Positions 7,431 to 18,300 are shown, counted from the first letter of the stretch. The stretch: DNA of 64,000 bases from Clostridia bacterium (GCA_900763875.1 CAAFLX010000001.1:1-64000), one strand, 5' to 3'. Notes: generated by a model not told the origin, from the sequence alone. A program made the numbers and translations.

Positions 7431-9374
7431 TTGGCAAAATCGGTTGACAAAAACCTCAAAAAATTGCCCCTCGGCGCGATAAGACCGCAAGGCTGGCTGC
7501 TTGACGAGATGTTGCTTGCAAGCAATCTCCAAAAGCGCATAGGCTCGCTTTCGGGACTTGTCAAGGACGGCGAGTGGAACGGCGGCGAGAGTTTGCCACG
7601 CTACGTGCGCGGCTTGATTTTGCTATCCTGCGCCCTCGACGACAAAACCCTCAAAGACAAGGTTGTCAGCTATATGACGCCCATATTTTCAAGCGCGAAC
7701 GAGGGCGGCGATTTCGGGCCTAAAAACACGCGCTCCCTCACCCCGAAAATCGAGGCGGTCAAGACCTTGCTCACCTACTACGAGGCGACGGGCAACGAGA
7801 GAGTTTTGCCGTTTTTGAAAAAGTTTTTCAAGAGCCAATTCAACACCTATTCGATAAGTTCGAGCTGGTACGATTCGAGGGCAAGACTGCTTGAAGAAAT
7901 AAGCGCAATCGAGGCGGTTTATCGAGAGACCGACCTTGAATGGTTGCAGGACTTGGGCGAGAAACTCCGCGACAGTTCAAACGACTGGTTTAGGCTTGCC
8001 GCACGCTTTTCGTATAAAAAGCCGTATCAGCGTTATATCTCACAAACGGCACTTAAACGTATTCAAAAGCAGGTTTTAACATATGAATCTGCGCAAGAGA
8101 GTGGAAAAAAGCACAAGCCGATTACACCCGAATACATCGATAAACAGTGGTATAAAAAGAAGCATAGAGTGGCGGTTGAAACAAGCGGCGTCAACCTTGC
8201 AAAGGCGGTGAAATATCCTGCCGTGTACGGAAGATTTATCGGCGACGACAACTTGAAACACTTGTCGCAAAAGTTGGTTGCGGCACTTGAAAAGTATCAC
8301 GGAACGCCCCTTGGCACGTTTGCGTGCGCACCCAAAATCGCGGGTGCAAATTGCGTCGGAGCGGTGGACGTCGAGGCAGGCGTCGAGATGCTTGAATCGC
8401 TTGTGGAAGTTGTCAAAGAAACAAAGGATTATTCGCTTGTGGACAACATCGAGCGCATAGTTTTCAATCTTGTCGCAGGGGCAAGTTTCGAGGACTGCTC
8501 GGCAGTGCAGGACACCGTATATATCAATCAAACCGAGGCGTCGCAAGCAAGAAAATTGCCCTTTGCCGACGCAGACAACGCGTTCTACACCAAAAAAGCG
8601 TCAAGAGGGGCTATCGCACTTTTGAGCGCATATCCTTTGTATATGCAAACCGCGTGTATGGTCAAGGACGAGGAGCTGAATTTCCTCACCTATACGCCTT
8701 GCACGATGGACATTTTTGTGGGCGGATGCAATCTCACTATTTCGGAGAGGACGGGTTATCCGTTTAGAAACGCGGTCGTGTTCAAGGTGGAGCAAGCCGA
8801 CGGCGAACCCGAGGTCAAAATCAATTTCCGCGTGCCGAAAAATACGTTTATGCAGCTCATATCGGGCGGACAAATCGTGGCGAGCGGCGCGAGGGAAATC
8901 TCGGTCAAGTGCATTCTCAAAGCAGGCAGCACGTTTATGCTCAAAATGAACATTCCTCTCGTCGTCGAAACGAACGCGGACGGCTCGCGCAGTCTGTTCA
9001 AGGGCAATCTTTTGATGGCTCTCAACCTGCCTTGCGAGGTAAGACAGGACGCAAGCGACCGCCGTACCCTCATTGCAAAATGCACCAAAAAGTGGAATAT
9101 CGCCCCCGTTTTGTCCAAAAAATCGAGCAAAAAACTGTTTGAGGAAGAACGGGTGGTCGTCAACGAGATATCGCACTTGCCTTTTAGGCAAGAGCAACCG
9201 CCCTTCGAGCTGAAAATCCGCTCCAAAAACGTGGCGAATTGGGAGTATGATACAAACGGGTTCGAGCAGTTTCCCCAAAAGTGCGCGTTCTCGGAGGAGA
9301 GCCTCGAAAGGACGTACGTGCCTTTCGGCTGCACGCTGACGCGTATCGCAAAATTTCCGAAATGCACCAAATAA
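7431..9374 (+). CDS. GH127/DUF1680-like protein, probably lacking the catalytic Cys cluster
   Basis: The likely start is TTG 7431, six bases after GGAAGGAG, giving 647 residues; an upstream in-frame GTG (7398) has only a poor site and lies in a palindrome. The opening LPLGAIRPQGWLLDEMLLAS is the hallmark of the DUF1680/GH127 beta-L-arabinofuranosidase group (an alpha/alpha toroid followed by beta domains). The rest follows the family plan: helical core to about residue 400, then strand-rich C-terminal domains. In characterised members a Glu and three Cys bind zinc and one Cys is the nucleophile (an E-x-C-x motif and a later adjacent CC). Here the matching regions read AVDVEAGVEMLES and KKASRGAIALLSAYPLY, with no CC. 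It may therefore be inactive on the known substrates or use another mechanism. No signal peptide is seen, so it is cytoplasmic. The PH-domain gene follows after 11 bases. Confidence 0.8.
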   Translation: MAKSVDKNLKKLPLGAIRPQGWLLDEMLLASNLQKRIGSLSGLVKDGEWNGGESLPRYVRGLILLSCALDDKTLKDKVVSYMTPIFSSANEGGDFGPKNTRSLTPKIEAVKTLLTYYEATGNERVLPFLKKFFKSQFNTYSISSSWYDSRARLLEEISAIEAVYRETDLEWLQDLGEKLRDSSNDWFRLAARFSYKKPYQRYISQTALKRIQKQVLTYESAQESGKKHKPITPEYIDKQWYKKKHRVAVETSGVNLAKAVKYPAVYGRFIGDDNLKHLSQKLVAALEKYHGTPLGTFACAPKIAGANCVGAVDVEAGVEMLESLVEVVKETKDYSLVDNIERIVFNLVAGASFEDCSAVQDTVYINQTEASQARKLPFADADNAFYTKKASRGAIALLSAYPLYMQTACMVKDEELNFLTYTPCTMDIFVGGCNLTISERTGYPFRNAVVFKVEQADGEPEVKINFRVPKNTFMQLISGGQIVASGAREISVKCILKAGSTFMLKMNIPLVVETNADGSRSLFKGNLLMALNLPCEVRQDASDRRTLIAKCTKKWNIAPVLSKKSSKKLFEEERVVVNEISHLPFRQEQPPFELKIRSKNVANWEYDTNGFEQFPQKCAFSEESLERTYVPFGCTLTRIAKFPKCTK

Positions 9375-9385
9375 GAAGGTGAAGT

Positions 9386-9958
9386 ATGAAAACGCTTGAA
9401 AAAAAGTATTCAAAAATCGAAAGAGTGGTGGCAAAAGCCAAGTTTTCCGCTTGCGTGTATCTGCGCTCGATTTTGATTGCCGCAATTCTTGGCGGTCTTA
9501 CAGCCGTGGTGTGGATTTTCAAGGACAAAATCGAGGGGTTGTTCACCAAAACCGAGCCTGCTCAATACCTCACCGACGACGTGATGCGCTGGGTGTTGTT
9601 GGGCGTGGGCGGCATCGTCGTTTTGAGCCTCGTCCTCGAAACCATCTTTCTCCATTCAAGAGAGTTGATTCTTACACCCGATAAGGTGGTGTTTAGAGAA
9701 GGAGTGCTGAACGTCCGCTCTGTTGTCGTTCCTCTTTGCGAAATAAAAATGGTTGAAACCAAGCAAAACTTCTTCGAGAGGCTCGTGGGCGTTGGCAAGG
9801 TGCTTATCGTGTCCGACGCACAACAACCCTATCTCGTCAAAAACGTCAAGTCGCCCGACAGACTCTCTCGCCGCATTATGCGCCAAGTTGCCGACGTGAA
9901 CGAGCAAATGAGAGGTGGTGGCAGAGTCGCGCTGAAGTTTTCGGGCTACGCAAAGTGA
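9386..9958 (+). CDS. Bacterial PH-domain (YdbS/DUF304-like) membrane protein
   Basis: 190 residues; ATG 9386 with AAGGTG upstream, 11 bases after the GH127-like stop, so probably cotranscribed. Two membrane segments (about 26-46, VYLRSILIAAILGGLTAVVWI, and 68-88, RWVLLGVGGIVVLSLVLETIF) are followed by a bPH2-type segment at 90-165: RELILTPDKVVFREGVLNVRSVVVPLCEIKMVE, NFFERLVGVGKVLI and a basic tail. The order helix-helix-RELILT is typical of the YdbS/YdbT group in Firmicutes; these proteins are of unclear role, with links to secretion stress and bacteriocin tolerance in some species. A strong terminator follows. Confidence 0.85.
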   Translation: MKTLEKKYSKIERVVAKAKFSACVYLRSILIAAILGGLTAVVWIFKDKIEGLFTKTEPAQYLTDDVMRWVLLGVGGIVVLSLVLETIFLHSRELILTPDKVVFREGVLNVRSVVVPLCEIKMVETKQNFFERLVGVGKVLIVSDAQQPYLVKNVKSPDRLSRRIMRQVADVNEQMRGGGRVALKFSGYAK

Positions 9959-9974
9959 AAAATAATAGAGTTGC

Positions 9975-10012
9975 AAAAGCCGTTTTGTTTGACAAAGCAA
10001 AACGGCTTTTTT
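9975..10012 (+). terminator. Strong intrinsic terminator after the PH-domain gene
   Basis: 13-bp stem AAAAGCCGTTTTG (9975-9987) with CAAAACGGCTTTT (9998-10010), 10-base loop and a run of six T. Confidence 0.93.
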
Positions 10013-10020
10013 AATGCCCT

Positions 10021-10346
10021 GAATGAGTGAATATTCGTCCTCTACAAGGGGCGGACGGTGTGAACCTAAATTAGATGTGCCCCCTCTTTCCCTAACGGGC
10101 TTTTCTCCCACCACTCAAATAGGGGCAATACTCTGCAATATTATCCGTCGTTCGCGGGGGAGACAATCGGCACTCGCATAGATAAGAATCGTCCTCTTGT
10201 TATGTCACCGTCCTTTGTGCGCCAGCTACGCAACAACACGGCGCAGTCGGACGGTACAACCGTCAAGCTCGGCGCTCAAATTCTCGCCGCCGTTGCGGCT
10301 CATGTTCCGTTTTCAAACTGGCAGATACCGTGTATAAGAACGCTTC
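10021..10346. repeat. Dispersed non-coding repeat R1, copy 1
   Basis: A ~326-base unit from GAATGAGTG to ATAAGAACGCTTC. It shares ordered blocks with copy 2 (next) and with an inverted copy at 51445-51800: CTCTACAA; GTGAACC-TAAATT; GATGTGCCCCCTC; CACCACTCAAATAGGGGCA; GGGGGAGACAATCGGCACTC; CTCGCATAGATA; AAGCTCGGC; TTCTCGCCGCC. Identity to the copy at 51 kb is very high over the middle ~150 bases. No reading frame is shared between copies, so it is not a coding element. Confidence 0.85.
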
Positions 10347-10669
10347 GAATGAGTGTGGATTCTTCCTCTACAAGAGTTGGGTGGGGTGAACCCTAAATGC
10401 AATTTTCCCCTTTCCTCACGTGTTTTCCCTATCACCGTTCCCCCTCTGCGTGCCTTGAGGGAGCCCACGGTGACCGCGTAGCGGGGGACAACACTCAGCA
10501 CTCGCATAGATAGGGGCAATTCTCTCATTATGCCACTCGTTCGCGGACGAAAAAATTCCAGCTCGTCCGCTCACTTGTACTATACATCAAGCTCGGCGTT
10601 CGCTTTTCTCGCCGCCTTGCGGCTCGCGCTCTGAATAAGCACATACCGTTAATAAGAACGCTTCAAATA
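10347..10669. repeat. Dispersed non-coding repeat R1, copy 2 (tandem)
   Basis: Begins again with GAATGAGTG and ends with ATAAGAACGCTTC, directly after copy 1, so the two are head-to-tail with a ~320-base period. The middle is more divergent: CCTCACGTGTTTTCCCTATCACC and a GC-rich hairpin (GAGGGAGCCCACGG region) replace the copy-1 middle. The end (CTCGCCGCCTTGCGGCTCGC, GAATAAGCACAT-CCGTT-ATAAG) matches the 51-kb copy best. This patchwork suggests exchange between copies. Confidence 0.8.
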
Positions 10670-10684
10670 GGTGTTCATTTATCC

Positions 10685-10792
10685 GCAACTGCGACAAAGT
10701 TGCAATATCACTTGCGCAAAGCGCAAATATCACTGTTGCCTTGGGCAACAATATCACGCACGCTTGCGTGCATATCACTGCAACGCAGTTGC
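10685..10792. repeat. Palindrome array 1: five small hairpins separated by ATATCAC
   Basis: Five perfect small inverted repeats with different sequences follow one another: GCAACT/AGTTGC, TTGCGC/GCGCAA, TGTTGCC/GGCAACA, GCACGC/GCGTGC and GCAAC/GTTGC. Between them the 7-mer ATATCAC occurs exactly four times (10705, 10727, 10751, 10772). The array is attached to the end of R1 copy 2 through GTGTTCATTTATCCGCAA, as array 2 is at 51 kb. It ends with ATACCGTGTATAAG, also found at the end of R1 copy 1. Confidence 0.85.
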
Positions 10793-10816
10793 GCATACCG
10801 TGTATAAGTGTGTGGA

Positions 10817-11872
10817 TTAAAAGCCGAAGTTGCCGGGGGTCATAATAAGACCGCTGATTAGACTTAAAATTGCGGCGAGAAGGACGACATGGACAACGTA
10901 GACGATGAGGGCGTGTTTGCCAAAGAAACAGACTGCTTTTTCGACTGCTTTTGCAATGATTGTCGTGACTTTGCCTGCGCCCAGCATAAAATTGAGGGTG
11001 TTTATTGAAAAATCGCGAAGGGATTTTTTGTCCGATTCGACGTTTGCATAGAGGGCGTCGCACGTCTTTTTGTAGAGGGATTTGGCAAGGTCGAAACGCA
11101 CGAGGGAGAGGCGTTCGTAATAGAATAGCTCGCCGATTAGCACGCCTGCAAAGTAGAAGGCGGTGTAGGGTACGAGGGTGAACAGGTCGCCGGGAGAAAA
11201 CTCGTATTGAGTGTAGAACAGCGACGGGTTGCCCCAAAAGTCGTAGGGCGGAAAGACGATTGCAAAAATCTTGGGCGTGTCGGCAGGGGGCGTGTAGCAA
11301 AAATAGAGGCACAATGTCACGACGATGAGCGCGACGCTTGCAAGTATCATTGCAAGGCGGTTGTCCCTGACAAGAAAGGATATGAGCGCATAAAGGAGCA
11401 TCGACACGGCAAGGAAATCAAGCACGCCAAAGGCGACGAATACGCCGCTTATGCCCATTCCGTATTGCGCGATATACGAGCCTAGCGTGTACAGCAGCGC
11501 GATGAACAGCAGTTGAAAACCGCGCTTTGCGTTGTTGTGCGAAAAGGTGCAGGATATGCCCGAAATCGAGAAGAAAACAAACAAAACTATCGGGTGAATC
11601 ACGTCGCGAACGCCGCTTGCGCTGCCGTTGATCCAGTTGTAGCAAAATATCGTGAAAGCGTCGCCCACGCCTTGTTTTGCAAAGCCGACGCCGTACCATT
11701 GGTCGCCGAAATAAGAGCCTAGCAAAATCGCCAAATGGTCGAGAATCATAAGCAGCACGCACAAGCCTCTGAGAAAGTCGATTTCCCAGATTCTTTTGCG
11801 TTTGCGCTTTGGCAAAAGCGTGATTTGAACGTCGTCGCCGACGAGAGGATTTTTCTGCACGGTTTTTTGCAT
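10817..11872 (-). CDS. DUF1624 / heparan-alpha-glucosaminide N-acetyltransferase-like membrane protein
   Basis: 351 residues from ATG 11872. After a basic N-terminus comes WEIDFLRGLCVLLMILDHLAILL (about residues 29-50), the signature start of the DUF1624/HGSNAT-like group of membrane acyltransferases. About eight to ten hydrophobic segments follow, including IHPIVLFVFFSISGISCTFSH, typical of the family, and a final helix HALIVYVVHVVLLAAILSLIS. Members are thought to carry acyl groups across the membrane to sugars; the substrate here is unknown. There is no ribosome site; instead a good promoter lies so close that the mRNA would start at or next to ATG (see promoter 11879-11907). The gene is convergent with, and its stop lies directly against, the R1 repeat block. 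Confidence 0.85.
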   Translation of the reverse strand: MQKTVQKNPLVGDDVQITLLPKRKRKRIWEIDFLRGLCVLLMILDHLAILLGSYFGDQWYGVGFAKQGVGDAFTIFCYNWINGSASGVRDVIHPIVLFVFFSISGISCTFSHNNAKRGFQLLFIALLYTLGSYIAQYGMGISGVFVAFGVLDFLAVSMLLYALISFLVRDNRLAMILASVALIVVTLCLYFCYTPPADTPKIFAIVFPPYDFWGNPSLFYTQYEFSPGDLFTLVPYTAFYFAGVLIGELFYYERLSLVRFDLAKSLYKKTCDALYANVESDKKSLRDFSINTLNFMLGAGKVTTIIAKAVEKAVCFFGKHALIVYVVHVVLLAAILSLISGLIMTPGNFGF

Positions 11873-11878
11873 AGGAAG

Positions 11879-11907
11879 AATATAACATTTATTGATTCGG
11901 CTGTCAA
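11879..11907 (-). promoter_or_regulatory. Consensus-like promoter placed for a leaderless mRNA
   Basis: Minus strand: TTGACA (11907-11902), exactly 17 bases, TATATT (11884-11879), then six bases to ATG 11872. With the usual 6-8 base distance from -10 box to transcription start, the first transcribed base would be the A of ATG or next to it. Confidence 0.75.
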
Positions 11908-12283
11908 TCGACGGTGAATTTCTGCAGGAAGCGGTGAAAAACGGTGCGGTTAGATGTGCGAAAAATGTCGAAATTTTAATAAAAGCGGCAAAATTCGAAA
12001 ATTTGCAAAAAGCGGCGAACGAAAAATTTTTTTTGCGAAATCTATCCGTGTCAAAAAATTGTCAAAAAACCTCGAAAAAAGCAAAAACCGCAAGATTAGA
12101 TTGCCAAAAACGCAAGTTTTTTGGCGAAAAAAAGAGATAGTATACAAATTTTGGCAAATAAAGGAATTTTTGCAAAAACGCGGCGTAAAATATGGTGCAA
12201 AAACCGCGTTTTCCGCAACCGGTAGTGGTGCAAAAAAGCACGCACCACTAGGGATTGTAATCGGCATTCTAATAAGATGAGTA
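11908..12283. other. Purine-rich spacer with a 9-bp inverted repeat
   Basis: No gene seen in this divergent spacer. The plus strand is strongly A/G-biased, with recurring AAAAA-GCGGC and TTTGCAAAAA words. A 9-bp inverted repeat TAGTGGTGC (12223-12231) / GCACCACTA (12242-12250) lies 34 bases before the -35 box of the giant gene and could be an operator or the remnant of a terminator; it has no T-tract. Confidence 0.5.
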
Positions 12284-12312
12284 TTGACAAAGCGCAAGAA
12301 AAACTGTATAAT
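12284..12312 (+). promoter_or_regulatory. Perfect sigma-A consensus promoter of the giant lipoprotein gene
   Basis: TTGACA (12284-12289), 17 bases, TATAAT (12307-12312): full consensus in both boxes and spacing. ACTGTATAAT is repeated 13 bases later (second TATAAT at 12320-12325), perhaps a second -10 box. Leader about 58 bases. Confidence 0.85.
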
Positions 12313-12376
12313 TGGACTGTATAATAATCTACACGTATGCACTACACGCGTAAGAGCGTACGTTTCGGAGGAGATT

Positions 12377-15300
12377 ATGAGAATGAGAAAGTTATCGCTC
12401 GTATTGATGCTCGTGCTGGTTGGCGTGATGCTGTTCGGCATGGTCGCATGCAATCCGACACAAGGCGGAGGCAACGTTGAAGCACCCGTCATTCCTACGC
12501 CGCAACCAGACCCCGACACCCCGAGCAATGCAACGTACATTGGCTCGCAGACGGCGTGGAACACGTTGAAAGAAGCGGCTCTTGCAGAGGCCGGCGCAGA
12601 AAAAGACAAACGCTACATAAACGTTGACACTGCTTTCGTGCTCGGTTTTGCAAAAGACGGTTCGGACTCCGTGGTGGTTGCTCGCTTTGCAAGCAAGATC
12701 GACAGATCCGACGACAGCAACAGCCAAATCTTGGTTGAAATGCGCAAGATCAATCGCGAGGCGAACGGCAAGAAATTGGACAAAGACGCCATTTGCGAAT
12801 TGGCGGCAAAAGGCGAAGGCTCGCTTTTGATGGGTATGTACTACTATCAAGGCAAGCTCGTCACAGACCTTCGCGGCATCAAGAAAGACGACGGTTTGCA
12901 CGTGGTGTACACCAACTCCGTCAATATGACCAATTTTGTTGCCAGATTCTCGGACGCTCTCGACAAGCTCAATCTCTCGTCGCTGTTTTACGACACTCTT
13001 ATGGGTTATGACATCGGCGGACTCGTCAACAGCCTCATCAAGATAGATTTGGCGCATTTGACCGTTGAGGAGTTGATTGTCAACGTTCTCTTCGGCGCAA
13101 GCAAGAGCACCCTCACCGATTACGGCAACGGGGAGCAACTTTTGCGCATACCTTGCGATCTCGGCCTTATCGTGAGCCTTATCCCGATCGTTCAAGGCTT
13201 GATTCCCGAAAACATCATCGACCTTGTCAAAGACGTGGTCGGGCTTGATTTGGGCAAACTCGGCGCACTTGCGGGTATGGCACTCAATCTTGACGCATAC
13301 ATCGTCAACGGCGCGCTCAAGAGCGTCAATTTCGGCATCGACCTCAATCTCAACTCTTACGGCGTTGAGGGCGTGCAAGAAAAGTATGAAATCTTCCAAT
13401 CCGAAATCGGAATTTCCATCGGTCACGCCAAAGCTGATTTTGCAGGAACCCCCGATCTTGACTTGATCAGCAAAGAAAACGGACTTCTCACAACAAAGCG
13501 CAACGCGCAAAACCTCGCTTTGAAAGAAGGCGAAAAATCTCTCTATGACACCGTTCAAGAAAGCACGGATCACTATTCCTTCCTCACTCTTGACGGCGCG
13601 ATAACTCTTTCTCTGGATTTCAACAAAAAGACCGTGAAGATCGACGATATTATCGGTTCGTTCGGCACGCTCATTTCAGGTCTTCTCGAAAAGAACCTCA
13701 AGCCCGAGATGCTCCAAGCTCTCGCCGCACTCTTTGCAAAAGACATCAATTTCGAGCAAGGAAGGGTGCAAATCACAATCAAGGCTCAAGGTGAAATCAA
13801 CACTCAAGACGCAACAAAAACAAGGCTCGCCGTCGAGATTCTCGGCAGAGACGGCGCAAAACGCGCAACGGCATACTACACCGGTGAAAAAAACGGTGTG
13901 TATATCGACGTGAGCGGAATGCTCGGCTCGAACGGCACGAAGTTTAAGATTGACGACATCAACGTCAACGAATTGCTCGGTCAACTCATCGACAAGTTGT
14001 TTGACACCATAAAGGGTGCAATCGACGGTCTCAAGGGCGGAGCAACCACTCAAAATATCCAAAAAACCCTTGTTGAAAACGGTCAAATCGTCATTCAACA
14101 CGGCGCGTTCAGCGCGGACGACTCCGAGGGTAGTGTGGACGTGCTTGCTTTGATAAGCATGATTCTCGATCACGTAAACCTCGATATGGACGGCAATATC
14201 TTCAACATCAAGGGACTTGACGTGCAGCTCACAAGAGATTTGATTGACGTCATTCTCGGCTTGGTGTTCAAGGGCGAAAACGCAGGCGCAAATATCCCGA
14301 TTACGGGTGCGGAACTCAAATATACCAACTTCGGCACGTACAAAAACAAGAACCTCTCCTTGACGGCAAATCTCGGCGTTGACAACGCCGCTCCGCTCGT
14401 TGGAGTGGGGTTGGGAGTCGATCTCCTCTTTGGCAACATCAAAAATCTCGACGCTTTCAACGCGACCTTTGACAGGCTCAAAGCAGAGCTTGCCACAAAC
14501 GAGGGCGCGTATTTGCCCATTCTCAAGAACGGTGCGTTCAACACCGATTTGCTCCACGTCAATTTGTCCACGGGACTTTCAATCGACGTGAACACGCTCA
14601 AGAGCGAACTTGCAAAAATCACCGTGGATATGCCCAACCAAGACGTCGGAACGCTTTTCAAGGGCGTGCTTTTGACGGCTTTGATTGAACTTGGCAACAT
14701 CGACGGCGGTCTCAAACTCGACATCAACGCGGACGTTGACCTTTCGGGCGGAATCAATGCCGACGCTATCCTCGATTTGGTGCTCAAATCGTCGGCTATG
14801 ATAAAGATAAGCAGAAAGTCGGACGTCGAAGGCACAAATCCGCTTCTTGCGCTCTACTTGCAAGACGGTTGGGCGTACCTCAAAGCAGACTTGCTCTGTC
14901 TCAACGTCAAGACAATCAAGGTCAACGTCAGAGAACTTCTCGACGCACTTGGCGTTGGCAGCTCGAACAATCAAGGCAACAATCAAGCTCTCACGGCAGG
15001 CGAAGGCGACAACAAGGAAGATAACAAGGAAGACAACAAGGACGAGGGTATGGACATCAACAAGGTGCTTGGCTTTGTTGCGGGCATCGTGGACGGTTTC
15101 AACCTCGGCAACAACGCGCTTGAAATCGTGCTCGTGTCCAACCTCTTCGAGCAAGTGCTTTCTATGCTCAACATCGAGGGAGTGAAGATCGAGTTTGCAA
15201 GCACCGAATTTGACGGCGGCATTCGCATCGGTCTCAACGACGGGCTTAATTTGACCCAACTTCAACTCGGCGTGTTTGTGTCCTTGGGCAACAACGTCAA

Positions 15301-18300
15301 CTTCAACGTGGCAATCAACGGTCTGTCCGCAGGCTTGAACGACAAGGCGACAAACTATCTTGTCAACGACAAACAACAAGAAACCGATTATACGGAAATT
15401 CTCAAATACCCCTTCCTCGGTCTTGACCTCACGCTCGGTTTGAATCTCGAAGCCGACCAAGGCTCGAAAGAACTTGTGTTCGGCAAGGGTACGCACTGGA
15501 AAAACGACAAGAACGAGTACGTCGAAATCAAAACGACCCCCGTTCCCGACGGCTATACGGGCAAACTATATTATAAGGATTCAAAGGGTATCTTCAAAGA
15601 AGAGAATATAACCAAAGCAACCCTCGCTTTCGACGAGGAAATCGACCTCAATTACGAGTTGCGCGTGGCAGGTCAACTTGACCTTTCGCCCATTCTCGAC
15701 TATTTGTTCGGCGCACCGCAAATCAGCACCAAGGGCAACGTAAGCGAGCTTTTGGTGGAACTCACCGGCAAGAAATTCGGCGACGATCGCAAGGTGTTGC
15801 TCGGACTTTACTATGTGGGCAATTCGCTCTATATCGACGCAAAGAACTTTGGTTTGGACAAGGTCAGAACGGACGTTGACCTCTATGAGGTCATCCTTTC
15901 CTTGCTTGCAAAAGATTCCACGATCAACATCAACGGCGGCGCAAGCTCCGAGGCGTTGACGGCAGGCACTCCCGACGCAAACGACCAAGCCGCAAGAAAG
16001 GCTCTTGCGCTCGATATCATCGCAACGCTTTCTTCGGACAACGTCAAACTCAAGATTGCAAAGGGCTTGACGGATATCCTGTATCAACTCATCGGCATCG
16101 ACACCAACGATATGACCGCGTGGGCGCAAATCGCGTGGGCAAACGTCAAGGATAAATTCGACAACAAGCCCGTGCGCGTGAAACTCGACGTCAACAACGC
16201 CGCAGGCGTGACTTCGGGCAGTGCGGAAATCTACGTCGGCACAACCGTCGAAAAAGAGGACGGAACAAAACTCGACCCGATCAAACTCACAATCGGCGGC
16301 GATTTTGTCGATTCCGTCAAAGTTGTGCGCAACGGCAAAGAAATCAACATGGCCGAATATTTGCAAAACAGGGACGGCGATATGTTTGACGCAGTCGAAT
16401 TGTTCAACGACTACGGCGATATCACCTTGCCCAGCGTGTTTGCAGAAATTAAGGGCACGTTCAAGGTCGGCGCGGACGCAGGCACGAACTCTTGGACTAT
16501 CGGCGAGTGGATTGCTCAATTCCTCGACAACAGTCAACCCGAACTCAATTCGTTTATCAGTCAACTTTTGTTGACCTACAAAGTGCCGGTTGCGGCAGGC
16601 GCGGAAATCGGATTCCGTATCGCGCTCAACGCACGCCTCAATCCGCAAATCCCCATTGACTTTACACAAAACGTCGTATTCAAAGAATACGATGCGTCCG
16701 AGCTTTCAAATCTCGCGAAATTCGTTGAAGTGTACAAGCTCGTCAAGACCAAATACACGCTCCTCACCGACGAGGAACGCACCTCGTTCACGGGCAAAGT
16801 GTACGTCAAACAATACATTCCGCAAGGCATTGCGTTGACGGAAGTCACCAAACTCGACTACAAGGGCGATGCATACTTGCAAGTTGACGGCAACTACGTC
16901 AAAGTCAAAGTCACCGAAGAAAACGCGTCGCAATTTGTAAACGACAAGCTCTTCAGCGCGGCAAACTTCCTCGACATCGCATACATCGCATCTCACAGCG
17001 ACCTTGCCGTCGAAATCTACAACAAGAATATCAACAACGTCAACAAGGACAACCAAGTCGAAAGCACCTTGCTTGCTCTGCGCGTGCAAAATACGGGTGA
17101 AAACGGCGCGGGCAAGTCGGTGAGCACGGTCTATCTCGATTTGAGAGACGACTTCCACGTCGCACTTGCAAACCTCGACCTCGGCACGCTCATCGGCGGC
17201 TTGCTCAACAAGGACAACAGCGGCAACGAGGGCGGCAATGAGGGCGGCTCTACCGCGTCTGCCATGGCGGACGGCAACGAGGGCGGCGGCATCGACCTTA
17301 TGAGCGTCATCGGCTCGGTACTCGGCGGCGTGATAAGCTATATCGGTCTCGACTCCAACGGAGTGAAAGTTAACTTTGCAGAGGGTATGATTATCACTCT
17401 CGTGCAAATGCTCGCCAACAAGAAAATCGACCCCGAAAAGTTTGTCAAACTCAATTCGGACAGAAGTTATCTTGCACTTATGTGGAAGTATAACCTCGCT
17501 CTCAATCTCCAAATCGACCCCGTGTATCTAGGTCTCGAAATCAGCGAAATCAACCTCGGTCTTGGCAAAGAAGACGGCGTGATTCCCAAAGACTTCAACA
17601 CGGACATCTATACGACGGCAGAGAACCTCAACACGCTCTCTCTCAACGTTGACCTCGGTCTTAAATTGAAACTCAAAGGTCAAACAGAGGAAGTGCGCCT
17701 TGAAAAATACCTTGATTTGTTGATCAAAGACCTCGCCATCAAGCTCGGTTTGGAAATGAAGGACGATATCACCTACGATATCAACCTCGGCGTCGGCGCA
17801 AAACTCGATTTGAAAGAGCCGAACAATAGTAATATCGTTCTTGAAATAAAGAATAAGATAACAAATAAAAATATAATAGCGGTTTACGTCAAGGGACAAG
17901 AGGTATATTTCGACTTCGGCAGCCTCGGCAGAGACCCGTTCTATATCCAAAATACCAATATTTGTGAACTTATCGTCAGCAAACTGCTTGAATTGCTCAA
18001 AGGCATCGACAAGGCGGCAGGCAGCGGCGCAAGCACGGCTGCGGACGATTCTATGACCGTCGGCGTTGACGAAAAAATGCAAGTCTTGCTCGATATCGCA
18101 GACGGCAAGCTCGGTATGCTCGTGACGCAAAACGTCCTTGTCGGACTCATTGCGGCACTCACCTCCAAAGGCAACGGCGAGGGTGGCAACAACGTCAATA
18201 TCGCAGAGATTCTCGAAAAACTCGACCTCGATATCACGGTGGACGTTGATTTGCAACTCAAACCCAGCCTCCAACTCGGCGTAAATCTCGACAGCAAGCT

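Noticed and set aside
10202..10528. Short open frames within the R1 repeats
   Set aside because: They are not kept in frame between R1 copies and lack ribosome sites.
10685..10792. CRISPR array
   Set aside because: Separators are only 7 bases, the variable parts are themselves palindromes of 13-19 bases, and no cas genes are present.
12284..12376. 31 extra N-terminal codons of the giant gene
   Set aside because: They lie across the consensus promoter and would place a charged stretch before the lipoprotein signal peptide; ATG 12377 has GGAGGAG.
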